Positions 16,704 to 24,585 of a DNA stretch of 64,000 bases are shown piece by piece. A program made the position numbers and the translations under genes. Positions within the stretch are counted from its first letter, which is position 1, and each line of letters starts with the position of its first letter. Below the pieces are notes generated by a model that did not search any database, was not told where the DNA came from, and saw nothing but the letters and a program-made list of their open reading frames with translations. This DNA comes from CAVQXR01 sp046330455 (GTDB lineage Bacteria > Actinomycetota > Thermoleophilia > Gaiellales > Gaiellaceae), in contig JAXLSU010000005.1 of assembly GCA_046330455.1 (NCBI GenBank), positions 62,001 through 126,000 of the forward strand. Reading direction: 5' to 3'.

Positions 16704-17810
16704 TTGCGACGATTGCTATTTGCCGCGCTTGCGGTGGTGGTCCTTGCCGTGGCCGCACCGGCCTCGGCTGCTACGTACACGGTGTGGGCCGACGCGAAGG
16801 CGTTCCCGCTCCCGGCGCCGGCCCCGGAGTCGACCGGGCTGGACGACTTCTTCCCCCGTACGATCACGATCCACAAGGGGGACAGGGTCACGGTCAAGAA
16901 CTTCGCGTTCCACACGGCGACGTTCCCGGGAACCCAGAGCCCGGCCGATCTGTTCATCCTCGGGCCTGACACGACGGGCGGCACCTACGCCGACACGCCG
17001 AACGACTTCGCCGGTCAGCCCTGGTACTTCGAGGCGCTTCCGAAGTTCGTCTACCGCCTCGCGGGCTTCGTCCCGACGGGCACGCACGACGTGAGGAGCG
17101 CGCGATCGTTCGTGAACTCGGGCCTGCTCCAGGGGCCCGACGAGAACACGCCCGGGTCGTTCACGTTCGGCTTCCCGAAGACCGGCACCTTCACGGCGAT
17201 CTGCGTCATCCACCCGGACATGACGCTGCGGGTGACGGTCAAGCCGAAGCTCGCGAAGGTCCCGACACCCGCGCAGACGCGGGCCAAGGCAAACCGCCAG
17301 TACCGGGCGAGCTACGCCGAGGCGGCGGCGCTCGCAAAGACGGTGGTGCCGGCGAGCACCGTCTATGCCGGCGTCGGCGACCGGACGACGCTGCTCTCGT
17401 TCCTGCCGGCCTCGCTCACGGTGCCGGCCGGCACGACGGTGACGTTCGAGAGCCAGACGGCGGCCGAGCCACACAATCCGCTGTTCGCGCCGGAGAGCGA
17501 GCTCACCGATCCGAGCTCCTGGCTGAGCCAGTTCCTCGCCGCGACCGAGCTGATGCCCCAGGCGCCGGGTGACCCGAACCAGCTCCAGCCGTTCTTCATC
17601 TACGGATCGGACGCGCCCGACGGCAACGGCGTCTACACGTTCACGGGCTCGAATCACGGGAACGGGGTGTTCGCGACCCCGCTCATCCTCGACAACCCGA
17701 GCGCACCGATGCCGAAGTCGGTGAAGGTGAAGTTCACGACCCCGGGGACATACCACTACATCTGCCAGCTCCACCCGTTCATGACGGGCCAGGTGACCGT
17801 CACGCCATAG
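16704..17810 (+). CDS. Exported protein with two cupredoxin domains
   Basis: A 368-residue protein with a signal peptide (LLFAALAVVVLAVAAPASA). The first cupredoxin domain has an upstream His (FAFHTATF) and ends in CVIHPDM. The second has PHNPLF and ends in YHYICQLHPFM. Both show the Cys-x2-His-x2-Met arrangement of type-1 copper sites. It probably carries electrons or binds copper outside the membrane. TTG 16704 follows AAGGAGGAGAGC, an excellent ribosome binding site, and longer in-frame sequence lacks a signal peptide. The multicopper oxidase gene starts 4 bases after its stop. Confidence 0.82.
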   Translation: MRRLLFAALAVVVLAVAAPASAATYTVWADAKAFPLPAPAPESTGLDDFFPRTITIHKGDRVTVKNFAFHTATFPGTQSPADLFILGPDTTGGTYADTPNDFAGQPWYFEALPKFVYRLAGFVPTGTHDVRSARSFVNSGLLQGPDENTPGSFTFGFPKTGTFTAICVIHPDMTLRVTVKPKLAKVPTPAQTRAKANRQYRASYAEAAALAKTVVPASTVYAGVGDRTTLLSFLPASLTVPAGTTVTFESQTAAEPHNPLFAPESELTDPSSWLSQFLAATELMPQAPGDPNQLQPFFIYGSDAPDGNGVYTFTGSNHGNGVFATPLILDNPSAPMPKSVKVKFTTPGTYHYICQLHPFMTGQVTVTP

Positions 17811-17814
17811 GCCT

Positions 17815-18759
17815 GTGGCTCGGCGATCGATCACGCGAGGGCCGGGGGCGCTGCTCCCGGCCCTCGCAATCCTTCTCGCCCTCTGGCTCGCTCCCGTGGC
17901 GGGAGCGAAGACGGTCACGTACTGGATCGCCGCCGTCCCGGTGACCTGGAACGTCGTGCCGACCGGGCACGACGCGATCATGGACGAGGAGTATCCACCC
18001 GAGGAGACGACGCTCGAGACGGTCGTCTTCAAGGCGTTCACGCCCGGCTGGAAGAAGCCCCTCGGCGACCTCCCGTGGGTCGCGGGGGACAACGACGGCA
18101 TCCCGGGGCCGCTGATCCGGGCGCGGGTCGGCGACCGGATCGTCGTCCGCTTCAAGAACCTCGACTTCGCGTTCGGGCGTTCGCACTCGATGCACTTCCA
18201 CGGGGTCGAGTACGAGTTCGGCTCGGACGGCTCGTTCATCCCGGGGTTCTCGGGGCCCGGCGGGGACGTGCGCCCGGGGAAGACCTTCACGTACGTCCTC
18301 ACCGCCGGCCCCGAGTCCGCCGGGGTCTGGCCCTACCACGACCACTCGCCCTCGATGATGGACTCGATCGCCGGCGGCCTGTACGGCGCGCTCTCCATCC
18401 TCGGTCCGAAGGAGAAGCGCGCGGACAGGGAGTTCGTGGTCTTCTTCTCCGAGCTGAACGGCTTCGCGACGATCAACGGCAGGGCCTTCGTCGGGAACAC
18501 GCCGGTGCTGCACGCGCGCGTCGGGGACCTCGTCCAGTGGGACGTGCTGGCGATCGGGAACGAGTTCCACACGTTCCACGTGCACGGCCACCGGTGGGTG
18601 GACGGCGCGGGGCACGGCGTCGACACCCGCCAGCTCGGGCCGGCCGAGAGCTTCAGGGTGCAGTGGAGGGAGGACCGCCCCGGCGCGTGGCTCTACCACT
18701 GCCACGTCGAGGGCCACATGGAGCACGGGATGATCGGCCTCTACCGCGTGCGGCCGTGA
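17815..18759 (+). CDS. Two-domain multicopper oxidase
   Basis: A 314-residue secreted oxidase with signal peptide (LLPALAILLALWLAPVAGA). All four copper-binding strings are visible: HSMHFHG near residue 123, WPYHDHS near 176, FHTFHVHGH near 250 and YHCHVEGHMEHGM near 290, supplying a type-1 and a trinuclear type-2/3 site. The short length fits the two-domain (small laccase-like) class, which functions as a trimer. The substrate is unknown; the flanking cupredoxins are likely electron-transfer partners. GTG 17815 follows the previous stop by 4 bases and the 3' end overlaps the next gene. Confidence 0.88.
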   Translation: MARRSITRGPGALLPALAILLALWLAPVAGAKTVTYWIAAVPVTWNVVPTGHDAIMDEEYPPEETTLETVVFKAFTPGWKKPLGDLPWVAGDNDGIPGPLIRARVGDRIVVRFKNLDFAFGRSHSMHFHGVEYEFGSDGSFIPGFSGPGGDVRPGKTFTYVLTAGPESAGVWPYHDHSPSMMDSIAGGLYGALSILGPKEKRADREFVVFFSELNGFATINGRAFVGNTPVLHARVGDLVQWDVLAIGNEFHTFHVHGHRWVDGAGHGVDTRQLGPAESFRVQWREDRPGAWLYHCHVEGHMEHGMIGLYRVRP

Positions 18760-19592
18760 GGCGTCGGGTCCTTCTCTGCGTGGTGCTCGTCCTGCTCACG
18801 GCCGGACACGCCGCGGCGGCGACCGATGACGTCTCGATTCACAACCGGGTGTTCTCCCCCGGCCGGCTGACGGTGCTGCTCGGTGACACGGTGATCTGGA
18901 CGAACCACGATCCGGTCGCCCACAACGTGGTCGCGGGATCGTTCAGCTCGGCGCTTCTCGCTCCCGACGACCGCTTCACGCATACGTTCACGACCCAGGG
19001 GAGCTTCCCGTACGTCTGCACGATCCACCGCCAGATGCGTGGCGAGATCGACGTGTTCGCGCTCCTCCTGTCCGGGCCCGGTGCCTCGATCCGGCCGGGA
19101 GAGCAGGCGATGCTGACGGGGCTCGCGCCCGCCGGGACAGGGCCCGTCGAGATCCAGGCGAAGCGATCCGACGGAGGCTACGGGCCCGTGGTGACCGTCG
19201 TACCCGGCGCGGACGGCGCGTTCTCCGCCGCGGTCGCGCCCGAGCTGCCCACCGAGTACCGGGCCGTCGCTGGTGAGCTCGTGAGCCCGACGGTGCTCGT
19301 CTCCGTGAGCGCGCGCGTCCGCTTCCGGGTCGCGGGCATCCGCGGCGCCACGCTCCTGCTCCGCGTCGAGGCCGTTCCGGCCCAGCCCGGGGCGAGGGTC
19401 GCCCTCGAACGCTACGTCCGCGAGCGCTTCATGTGGGAACGGGTGGTCGGAACGCGGCTCGGGGACGACTCGCGGGTCGTGCTCCGCCTGACGCCGCGCC
19501 GCCGGGTGCTCGTTCGCGCTTCCCTCGTCGAGGGCGTCGGAGGCTACGGGCCTGCGGTCAGCCCGGCCCGCTGGGTCGGGCCGCCGCGTTGA
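18756..19592 (+). CDS. Exported plastocyanin-like cupredoxin with C-terminal extension
   Basis: A 278-residue protein with a signal peptide (VLLCVVLVLLTAGHAAA). The cupredoxin domain (about residues 22-105) has DPVAHNVVAGSF and FPYVCTIHRQMRGEI, the His and Cys-x2-His-x3-Met ligands of a blue copper site. The remaining 170 residues form two beta-rich, probably Ig-like segments without recognised family. GTG 18756 overlaps the oxidase stop (GTGA), so the three copper genes form one translationally coupled operon. Confidence 0.82.
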   Translation: MRRRVLLCVVLVLLTAGHAAAATDDVSIHNRVFSPGRLTVLLGDTVIWTNHDPVAHNVVAGSFSSALLAPDDRFTHTFTTQGSFPYVCTIHRQMRGEIDVFALLLSGPGASIRPGEQAMLTGLAPAGTGPVEIQAKRSDGGYGPVVTVVPGADGAFSAAVAPELPTEYRAVAGELVSPTVLVSVSARVRFRVAGIRGATLLLRVEAVPAQPGARVALERYVRERFMWERVVGTRLGDDSRVVLRLTPRRRVLVRASLVEGVGGYGPAVSPARWVGPPR

Positions 19593-19663
19593 CGGTAGGC
19601 GCCCGCGGGGCGCGCTCGCTCCGCTAGCTTTGGCTCGGGGCTGCTCTCCATCGACGCCGACCT

Positions 19664-21871
19664 GTGAGAACGACCAGCGAGGATCTCGGGGCGACTGCGC
19701 TCGCCCGCTGGACGCGGGCGATGATCCGCTACCGCTGGGCGGTCATCGCCGCGTGGATCGCGATCCTCGTCGGGTCGGCCCTCGCGATGCAGGACCTCGG
19801 CGACCTGCTCACGAACCGCTTCACGCTGCCCGGAACCGACACCCGGCGCGCCGAGCAGATCCTGCAGGACCACTTCGCCCAGCGATCGGCGGGCTCGTTC
19901 ATCGTCGTCGCGGAGGCTCCCGACGGCGGGATCGCCGCGCTCGTGCCCGAGCTCGAGGCAGCCGGGAAGGCCGCGGCCGGGGCGATCCCGACGGGCACCT
20001 TCGTCGCGGTGACGCCTGTCTCGTCGGAGGTGGCGTCGATCACGATCGCGTCGAACCTCGAGCCGGCGGACGCGAAGGGCTGGACCGACGACATGCGGGC
20101 GGCGCTGCCCGCGATCGACGGGGTGACACTGAGCGTGACCGGCCAGGCCGCGGTCGAGCACGACCTGGCGCCGATCCAGGAGGAGGACCTGCAGCGGGGC
20201 GAGTTCTTCATCGCGGTCCCGATCGCGCTCCTGATCCTCGTCGCCGTGTTCGGGACCCTCGCGTTCCTGCTCCCGTTCATGTTCGCGATCTCGGCGATTC
20301 CGGCCACCCTCGGGGTCGTCTGGGTGTTCGCGAGCTTCATGGAGCTCTCGACATACGTGACCCAGCTCGTCTCGCTGATCGGGCTCGGGATCGCGATCGA
20401 CTACTCGCTGCTCATCGTGTACCGGTACCGCGAGGAGCGCCGTGCGGGCCGCGACAAGACCGACGCGATCGTGGCGACGATGGAGACCGCGGGACGTGCG
20501 GTCGTGTTCAGCGGCACCGCCGTTGCGATCGGGCTCGCGATGCTGCTCGCGATGCCGCTCCCGTTCATGCGCGGGTTCGGTCTCGCCGGGCTCACGATCC
20601 CGATCGTCTCGGTCGTGTGCGCGCTCACGCTGATGCCGGCGCTGCTCTACTTCACCGCCGACGGCCTCGATCGCGTCCGACTCGTCCCGAAGCGGATGAT
20701 CGAGGCGCGCGACGAGGGACGGTTCTGGGTCGGGCTCGCCCGGCGGATCATGCGCCGTCCCGCGCTCTACGCCACGCTGGCCGTCGGGCTCCTGGTCGCG
20801 GCCGCGATCCCGGCCTTCTGGATCGAGGTGGGCCCGGGCACGAACCAGGGCATCCCCCAGAACCTCGAGTCGACGAGGGCGCTCGCGGTGCTCGGCGACG
20901 CGGCGGGCCAGGGAGCGACCGCCCCGACCGAGCTGATCGTCGACACCGGGCGGAAGGGAGGCGCCGACGACCCGGCCGTTTCCGAGGCGGTGCAGCGGCT
21001 CGAGCAGGGCCTACGCCGGGATCCTGAGACGGTGCTCGTCGTCAACGGGGAAGGCGCACAGTTCGTCGACGCGACCGGCCGCTACCTGCGGCTCCAGGCG
21101 ATCGGCGAGAGCGAGTACGGCACGCGCGAGGCCATGGACTTCGTCGACCGCCTGCGCGGTGAGATCGTGCCCGCGGCGGCGTTTCCGTCGGGGGTCTCCG
21201 TGTACGCGGGCGGTGGGCCACCGTCGAGCGTCGACTTCCTCGACCTCACCTACGGCACGTTCCCGTGGCTCGTGCTCGCGGTGCTCGCGCTCACGTACGT
21301 GCTCCTCCTGCGGGCCTTCCGCTCGGTGCTGCTGCCCCTGAAGGCGATCCTCCTCAACCTGCTCTCGATCGGCGCCGCCTACGGCCTGCTCGTGATCGTC
21401 TTCAAGTGGGGCGCCGGCGAGCCCTTCGGCCTCCAGAGCTACGACCAGATCGAGGGCTGGATCCCCGTCTTCCTGTTCGCGATGCTGTTCGGGCTCTCGA
21501 TGGACTACGAGGTGTTCCTCGTGACGCGGATGCGCGAGGAGTGGGACAAGGGCAGACCGAATGCGGATGCCGTCGCGATCGGGCTCGCGAGGACCGGGAG
21601 GATCGTGACCGCGGCCGGCCTGATCATGATCGCTGCCTTCTCGGGCTTCATGGCCGGACGCATTCTCGGGCTCCAGCAGTTCGGGTTCGGGCTCGCCGTC
21701 GCGATCGCCGTGGACGTGACGATCGTCAGGGCGCTGCTGCTCCCGAGCGCGATGGCCCTGTTCGGACGGTGGAACTGGTGGCTGCCCGAGCGCGTCGCGA
21801 AGCTCGCGCGGGTCAAGGCCTCTCCGCTCGCCGGGAGCGGCGGCGCGGCGGTGAGCCCGACCGGGCGCTGA
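19664..21871 (+). CDS. MMPL-family (RND superfamily) membrane transporter
   Basis: A 735-residue protein with about 11-12 membrane helices and two large extracellular loops, after helix 1 and after the mid-protein helix. Conserved transporter segments are IGLGIAIDYSLLIVYRYREER (residue about 245) and the equivalent FGLSMDYEVFLVTRMREEWD in the second half, carrying the Asp-Tyr pairs used for proton coupling. MMPL proteins export lipids or drugs; the substrate here is unknown. GTG 19664 is chosen at the predicted cytoplasmic N-terminus. It follows the copper operon by 71 bases. Confidence 0.9.
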   Translation: MRTTSEDLGATALARWTRAMIRYRWAVIAAWIAILVGSALAMQDLGDLLTNRFTLPGTDTRRAEQILQDHFAQRSAGSFIVVAEAPDGGIAALVPELEAAGKAAAGAIPTGTFVAVTPVSSEVASITIASNLEPADAKGWTDDMRAALPAIDGVTLSVTGQAAVEHDLAPIQEEDLQRGEFFIAVPIALLILVAVFGTLAFLLPFMFAISAIPATLGVVWVFASFMELSTYVTQLVSLIGLGIAIDYSLLIVYRYREERRAGRDKTDAIVATMETAGRAVVFSGTAVAIGLAMLLAMPLPFMRGFGLAGLTIPIVSVVCALTLMPALLYFTADGLDRVRLVPKRMIEARDEGRFWVGLARRIMRRPALYATLAVGLLVAAAIPAFWIEVGPGTNQGIPQNLESTRALAVLGDAAGQGATAPTELIVDTGRKGGADDPAVSEAVQRLEQGLRRDPETVLVVNGEGAQFVDATGRYLRLQAIGESEYGTREAMDFVDRLRGEIVPAAAFPSGVSVYAGGGPPSSVDFLDLTYGTFPWLVLAVLALTYVLLLRAFRSVLLPLKAILLNLLSIGAAYGLLVIVFKWGAGEPFGLQSYDQIEGWIPVFLFAMLFGLSMDYEVFLVTRMREEWDKGRPNADAVAIGLARTGRIVTAAGLIMIAAFSGFMAGRILGLQQFGFGLAVAIAVDVTIVRALLLPSAMALFGRWNWWLPERVAKLARVKASPLAGSGGAAVSPTGR

Positions 21872-21906
21872 GGCGTCGGCCCTCCGTCGCCTACCCCGGG
21901 GTGAGA

Positions 21907-21929
21907 GCGGGATGAGATCCCGCCCCTAC
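21907..21929. repeat. Dispersed palindromic repeat, inverted copy
   Basis: GCGGGATGAGATCCCGCCCC followed by TAC is the reverse complement of the element at 452-476 and 7004-7030. It lies 35 bases after the MMPL stop. Confidence 0.8.
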
Positions 21930-21959
21930 AGGCCCCGGGACGGGCTGTGCAGCCCGGTC

Positions 21960-22600
21960 TGCGCCCGGTCCCTTCACCGCGGAGCCTTCGCCGTCGAGCA
22001 AGCGGCTTTCCGCTGCGCGGCTCGCTTCGCTCGCCGTTTTGCGGGTGCGGGCCTCGGCTTGCGGGTCTGGTCCGGCGGAGCTTCGCGTTCGGCTTTCGCC
22101 GCCTGCTGCGCGGCTCGCTCTGCGCCGCTCTCGCTTCGCTCGCCTTGCGGTGCGGATGACCCAGCAGCCCGGCTCCGCCGTTCCTGTACGCGGGTCACGG
22201 CCTGGCCGGGCTGGCCCCCTCGCCGCGGAGCTCGCGGCCGAGTTGCGCGGCGAGCCGGGTGCGGCCCGTCTTGCGTTTGGGTCCGCGGGAGCTTCGCGGC
22301 GCTCTGCGGCGCTCAGTTGCCGCTTCGGCTCACGCCGTGCCTTGGCTGCGGCGCGGCCGGGCTTGCGCCGGCCCGCGGAGCTTCGCGCGCCTGGGCGCCT
22401 GCTGCGCGCGGCCTGCCGGCTCGCCTTGCGGGTGCGGCCGGCTTGCGCGGGTCCGCGGAGCTTCTGCGCGCCTCCTCGGCGCCCGCTGCGCGGCTCGCTG
22501 CGCTCGCCTTGGCTGTGCGCCGGCTTGCCGGCCCGGTCCGGGGAGCTTCGCGTTCGGCTTCGCCGCCCGCTGCGCGGCTCGCTTCGCTCGCCTTGCTCAG
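21960..22600. repeat. Degenerate GC-rich tandem repeat filling the MMPL-cytochrome gap
   Basis: About 640 bases consist of imperfect units built from GCGGAGCTTCGCGTTCGGCT, then CCGCTGCGCGGCTCGCTTCG, then CTCGCCTTGCGGGTGCGG. Units start near 22072, 22281, 22372, 22452 and 22537, with fragments from about 22010. The last unit runs into the stop codon of the cytochrome c gene at 22597. Open frames crossing it are arginine/alanine-rich and I do not consider them genes. Confidence 0.75.
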
Positions 22601-23013
22601 CCGCTCGTGGACTCGACCACGTAGGCGGCCACGTCGGCGATCTCCTGCTCGCTGAGCTGGCCGGAGAACGCGGGCATGACACCGCCACCGTTCGTGACCT
22701 GGTTGACGACCGTCTCGAACGTGGGTGCAAGGTCGTCGAGGTTCGGCCCGGTCGTGCCGGTCGAGCCGGCGGCCGAGAGCGTGTGGCAGCCGCTACAACC
22801 AGCGCTCTCGAAGATCGTTGCTCCCTTGGCGGCGTCGCCCTCGGGAGCCGCCGGTTCCGTGGTCGGCGCCTCCGTCGTTGCAGGGGCCTCCGTCGTCACC
22901 GGCTCCGTGCTGTCGCCGCCCCCGCCGCAGCCTGCGAGGACGACCACGACGCTGGCCCCCGCGATCGCCGCGGCGAGCCTCCTCCTCCTGGATCGCGCGA
23001 TGCGTCTTGGCAT
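22597..23013 (-). CDS. Cytochrome c lipoprotein
   Basis: A 138-residue exported protein. The signal sequence ends in a lipobox (VVVVLAGC), followed by a Thr/Glu/Pro-rich linker (TTEAPATTEAPTTEPAAP) and a class I cytochrome c domain with the heme motif CSGCH and the axial Met in GGGVMPAFSG. It would be a membrane-tethered electron carrier outside the cell. ATG 23013 starts the arginine-rich signal; an earlier in-frame ATG at 23052 adds unlikely sequence. Its 3' end abuts the tandem repeat. Confidence 0.88.
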   Translation of the reverse strand: MPRRIARSRRRRLAAAIAGASVVVVLAGCGGGGDSTEPVTTEAPATTEAPTTEPAAPEGDAAKGATIFESAGCSGCHTLSAAGSTGTTGPNLDDLAPTFETVVNQVTNGGGVMPAFSGQLSEQEIADVAAYVVESTSG

Positions 23014-23115
23014 GGCGTGAGTGTGGCACATTGGAGAAGCCGCCGTCCACACGGATTCAAGGTCGTGCGAGGTGTTCCGATATGAACCGTGAGCCGGAAA
23101 ACACCCTGGAGAGCC

Positions 23116-23739
23116 ATGACGGCACGTGAGATCGACGATGCTGCGGAGCGGATCCGCACCCTACGCCGCAGGACGCTCGAGGCGCTTGCCCTAACGGCTG
23201 CGTGCCTCGGCCTCGCGGGCGTGGCGCTCGCCTTCGCCCCCTCGCTCACACTCGCCCTGGCGGCGGGAACGGCGTTCGAGCTGCTCGTCGCGGCGACGTC
23301 GTTCGTCTCCAGGCGTGCCACGCTGGGACGTCTCGCGCTCGACCCCGCCGCCTACGAGATCGAGGAGGTGCGGTGCTACGGGGCACGCCTCGCGCGGCCC
23401 CACGAACGCGAGATCCTCGCCCGGGGGATCCAGTCGATGCTGAAGGACGCGCTCGCCCCGGGCAGCCTGTATCTCGGCGACCGCGTCGTCTACTACGCAC
23501 GTGAGCTGGACGCGCTTGCGCGCGATCTGCTCTCCCCGGCCGTCCGCATCCATCCCGTGAGCGTCGCGCGGTGTCGGGCGCTCCTCACCGAGGCCGCCGA
23601 GAGCCCGCTCTACAACCCGCGCCTCCCGGCCGAGGACCTTGCCGCCGTGCTCCGGCGCATCCGGGCCGGCATGGAGCCGGTCGGGCCGCCGGACCCCACC
23701 GCGGGACGCGAGACGACACCGCCGCCTCCGTCGCGTTAG
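23116..23739 (+). CDS. Predicted membrane protein, unknown function
   Basis: A 207-residue protein with a hydrophobic region of two helices near the N-terminus (ALALTAACLGLAGVALAF and LALAAGTAFELLVAATSF), then a soluble 120-residue domain rich in Arg and Ala. No family recognised. ATG 23116 follows AACACCCTGGAGAGCC, containing a GGAG; GTG 23089 is an in-frame alternative. It is divergent from the cytochrome c gene with about 100 bases between. Confidence 0.6.
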   Translation: MTAREIDDAAERIRTLRRRTLEALALTAACLGLAGVALAFAPSLTLALAAGTAFELLVAATSFVSRRATLGRLALDPAAYEIEEVRCYGARLARPHEREILARGIQSMLKDALAPGSLYLGDRVVYYARELDALARDLLSPAVRIHPVSVARCRALLTEAAESPLYNPRLPAEDLAAVLRRIRAGMEPVGPPDPTAGRETTPPPPSR

Positions 23740-23898
23740 CCTCGTCTCAGGATGCTCTCTCGCTGCCCGCATGGGATGGGCAGGGGCGATGCCGGGACGC
23801 AGGGAGTCCCACTGCGACACCTGTTGGGGCGACCGACAACGCTCGGCGTGAAGGCACGGCGCGTTCCGGCGGCCAGAGCTCATCCTTGACCCCGGTGC

Positions 23899-24411
23899 TC
23901 AGAGCGTCTTCGCGACCTCGTCGAGCGGTAGCCGGTTCGCGCGCGCGCTCCATTCCTCGGGCGTGCGGCTTTCCGGGTCGACGGGCCGGGCCGGAAACCC
24001 GAAGGTGAGCACCACCTGCGTGACCCACTCGCCGTCGAGCCCGAGCAGCCCGCCCGCCCGCGCCTGATCGTGAACGCCGTTCGGTGACGAGGCGATGCCC
24101 TCGTTCCAGGCCGCGAGCAGCATGCTCTGGGTCGCCCGACCGCAGTCGAACGTGCCGCCTCCGCCCGCCGGTGCCGTGACCGCGACGACGAGGCCCGCGC
24201 CGAGGACGTTCTCGGGGACGTAGACGGTCTCGGCGAGCGCGCTGCGCAGCTCCCCGTCCTGCACGACGAGGAACCGCCACGGCTGGCGGTTGCGGGCGCT
24301 CCCGGCGAGCCGGCCGGCGTCGAGGATGCGCCGGGCGAGCTCGTCGGGCACGGGCCTCGACTCATAGCTCTTTACGTCTCTTCTGCTGGTGATCGCAAGG
24401 TAGGTGTCCAT
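23899..24411 (-). CDS. Nitroreductase family protein
   Basis: A 170-residue FMN-dependent fold: ITSRRDVKSYESRPVPDELARRILDAGRLAGSARNRQPWRFLVV at the N-terminus (the R-x-x-x-S-x-N-x-Q FMN loop) and a central GRATQSMLLAAWNEGIASS helix. Members reduce nitro groups, quinones or flavins with NAD(P)H; the substrate cannot be deduced. It stands alone on the minus strand. A 159-base gap separates its stop from the preceding gene and holds nothing I can identify. Confidence 0.88.
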   Translation of the reverse strand: MDTYLAITSRRDVKSYESRPVPDELARRILDAGRLAGSARNRQPWRFLVVQDGELRSALAETVYVPENVLGAGLVVAVTAPAGGGGTFDCGRATQSMLLAAWNEGIASSPNGVHDQARAGGLLGLDGEWVTQVVLTFGFPARPVDPESRTPEEWSARANRLPLDEVAKTL

Positions 24412-24499
24412 GGCTGCCAGCCTATCCGGCGGCGCGAGCTGGCCGATCGGCGCCTGCGTGCCGGAGGCCGTGGGGACACCGGTTGCCTTCCCGGTCGGC

Positions 24500-24538
24500 G
24501 GTCGTCACGCTTACGACTCCGGTCGTCACGCTTTCGAC
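24500..24538. promoter_or_regulatory. Tandem direct repeat upstream of comM-dprA
   Basis: GGTCGTCACGCTTACGAC at 24500-24517 is repeated as GGTCGTCACGCTTTCGAC at 24521-24538, one mismatch in 18 and a 21-bp period (two helical turns). It lies about 50 bases before the comM ATG in the gap shared with the divergent nitroreductase gene. The spacing suits cooperative binding of a regulator on one DNA face. Confidence 0.5.
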
Positions 24539-24585
24539 ACGAAGGCGTTACCCATCCGTGCGCCCGACACGGCTACGTTCGTTCC

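Noticed and set aside
21912..22655. Long open frames through the tandem repeat after MMPL
   Set aside because: Translations are Arg/Ala/Ser/Cys-rich repeats lacking any domain, and they follow the DNA repeat rather than protein constraint.
24500..24538. Possible CRISPR array
   Set aside because: Only two 18-bp copies with a 3-bp separation; there are no spacers and no cas genes, so a regulatory direct repeat is more likely.
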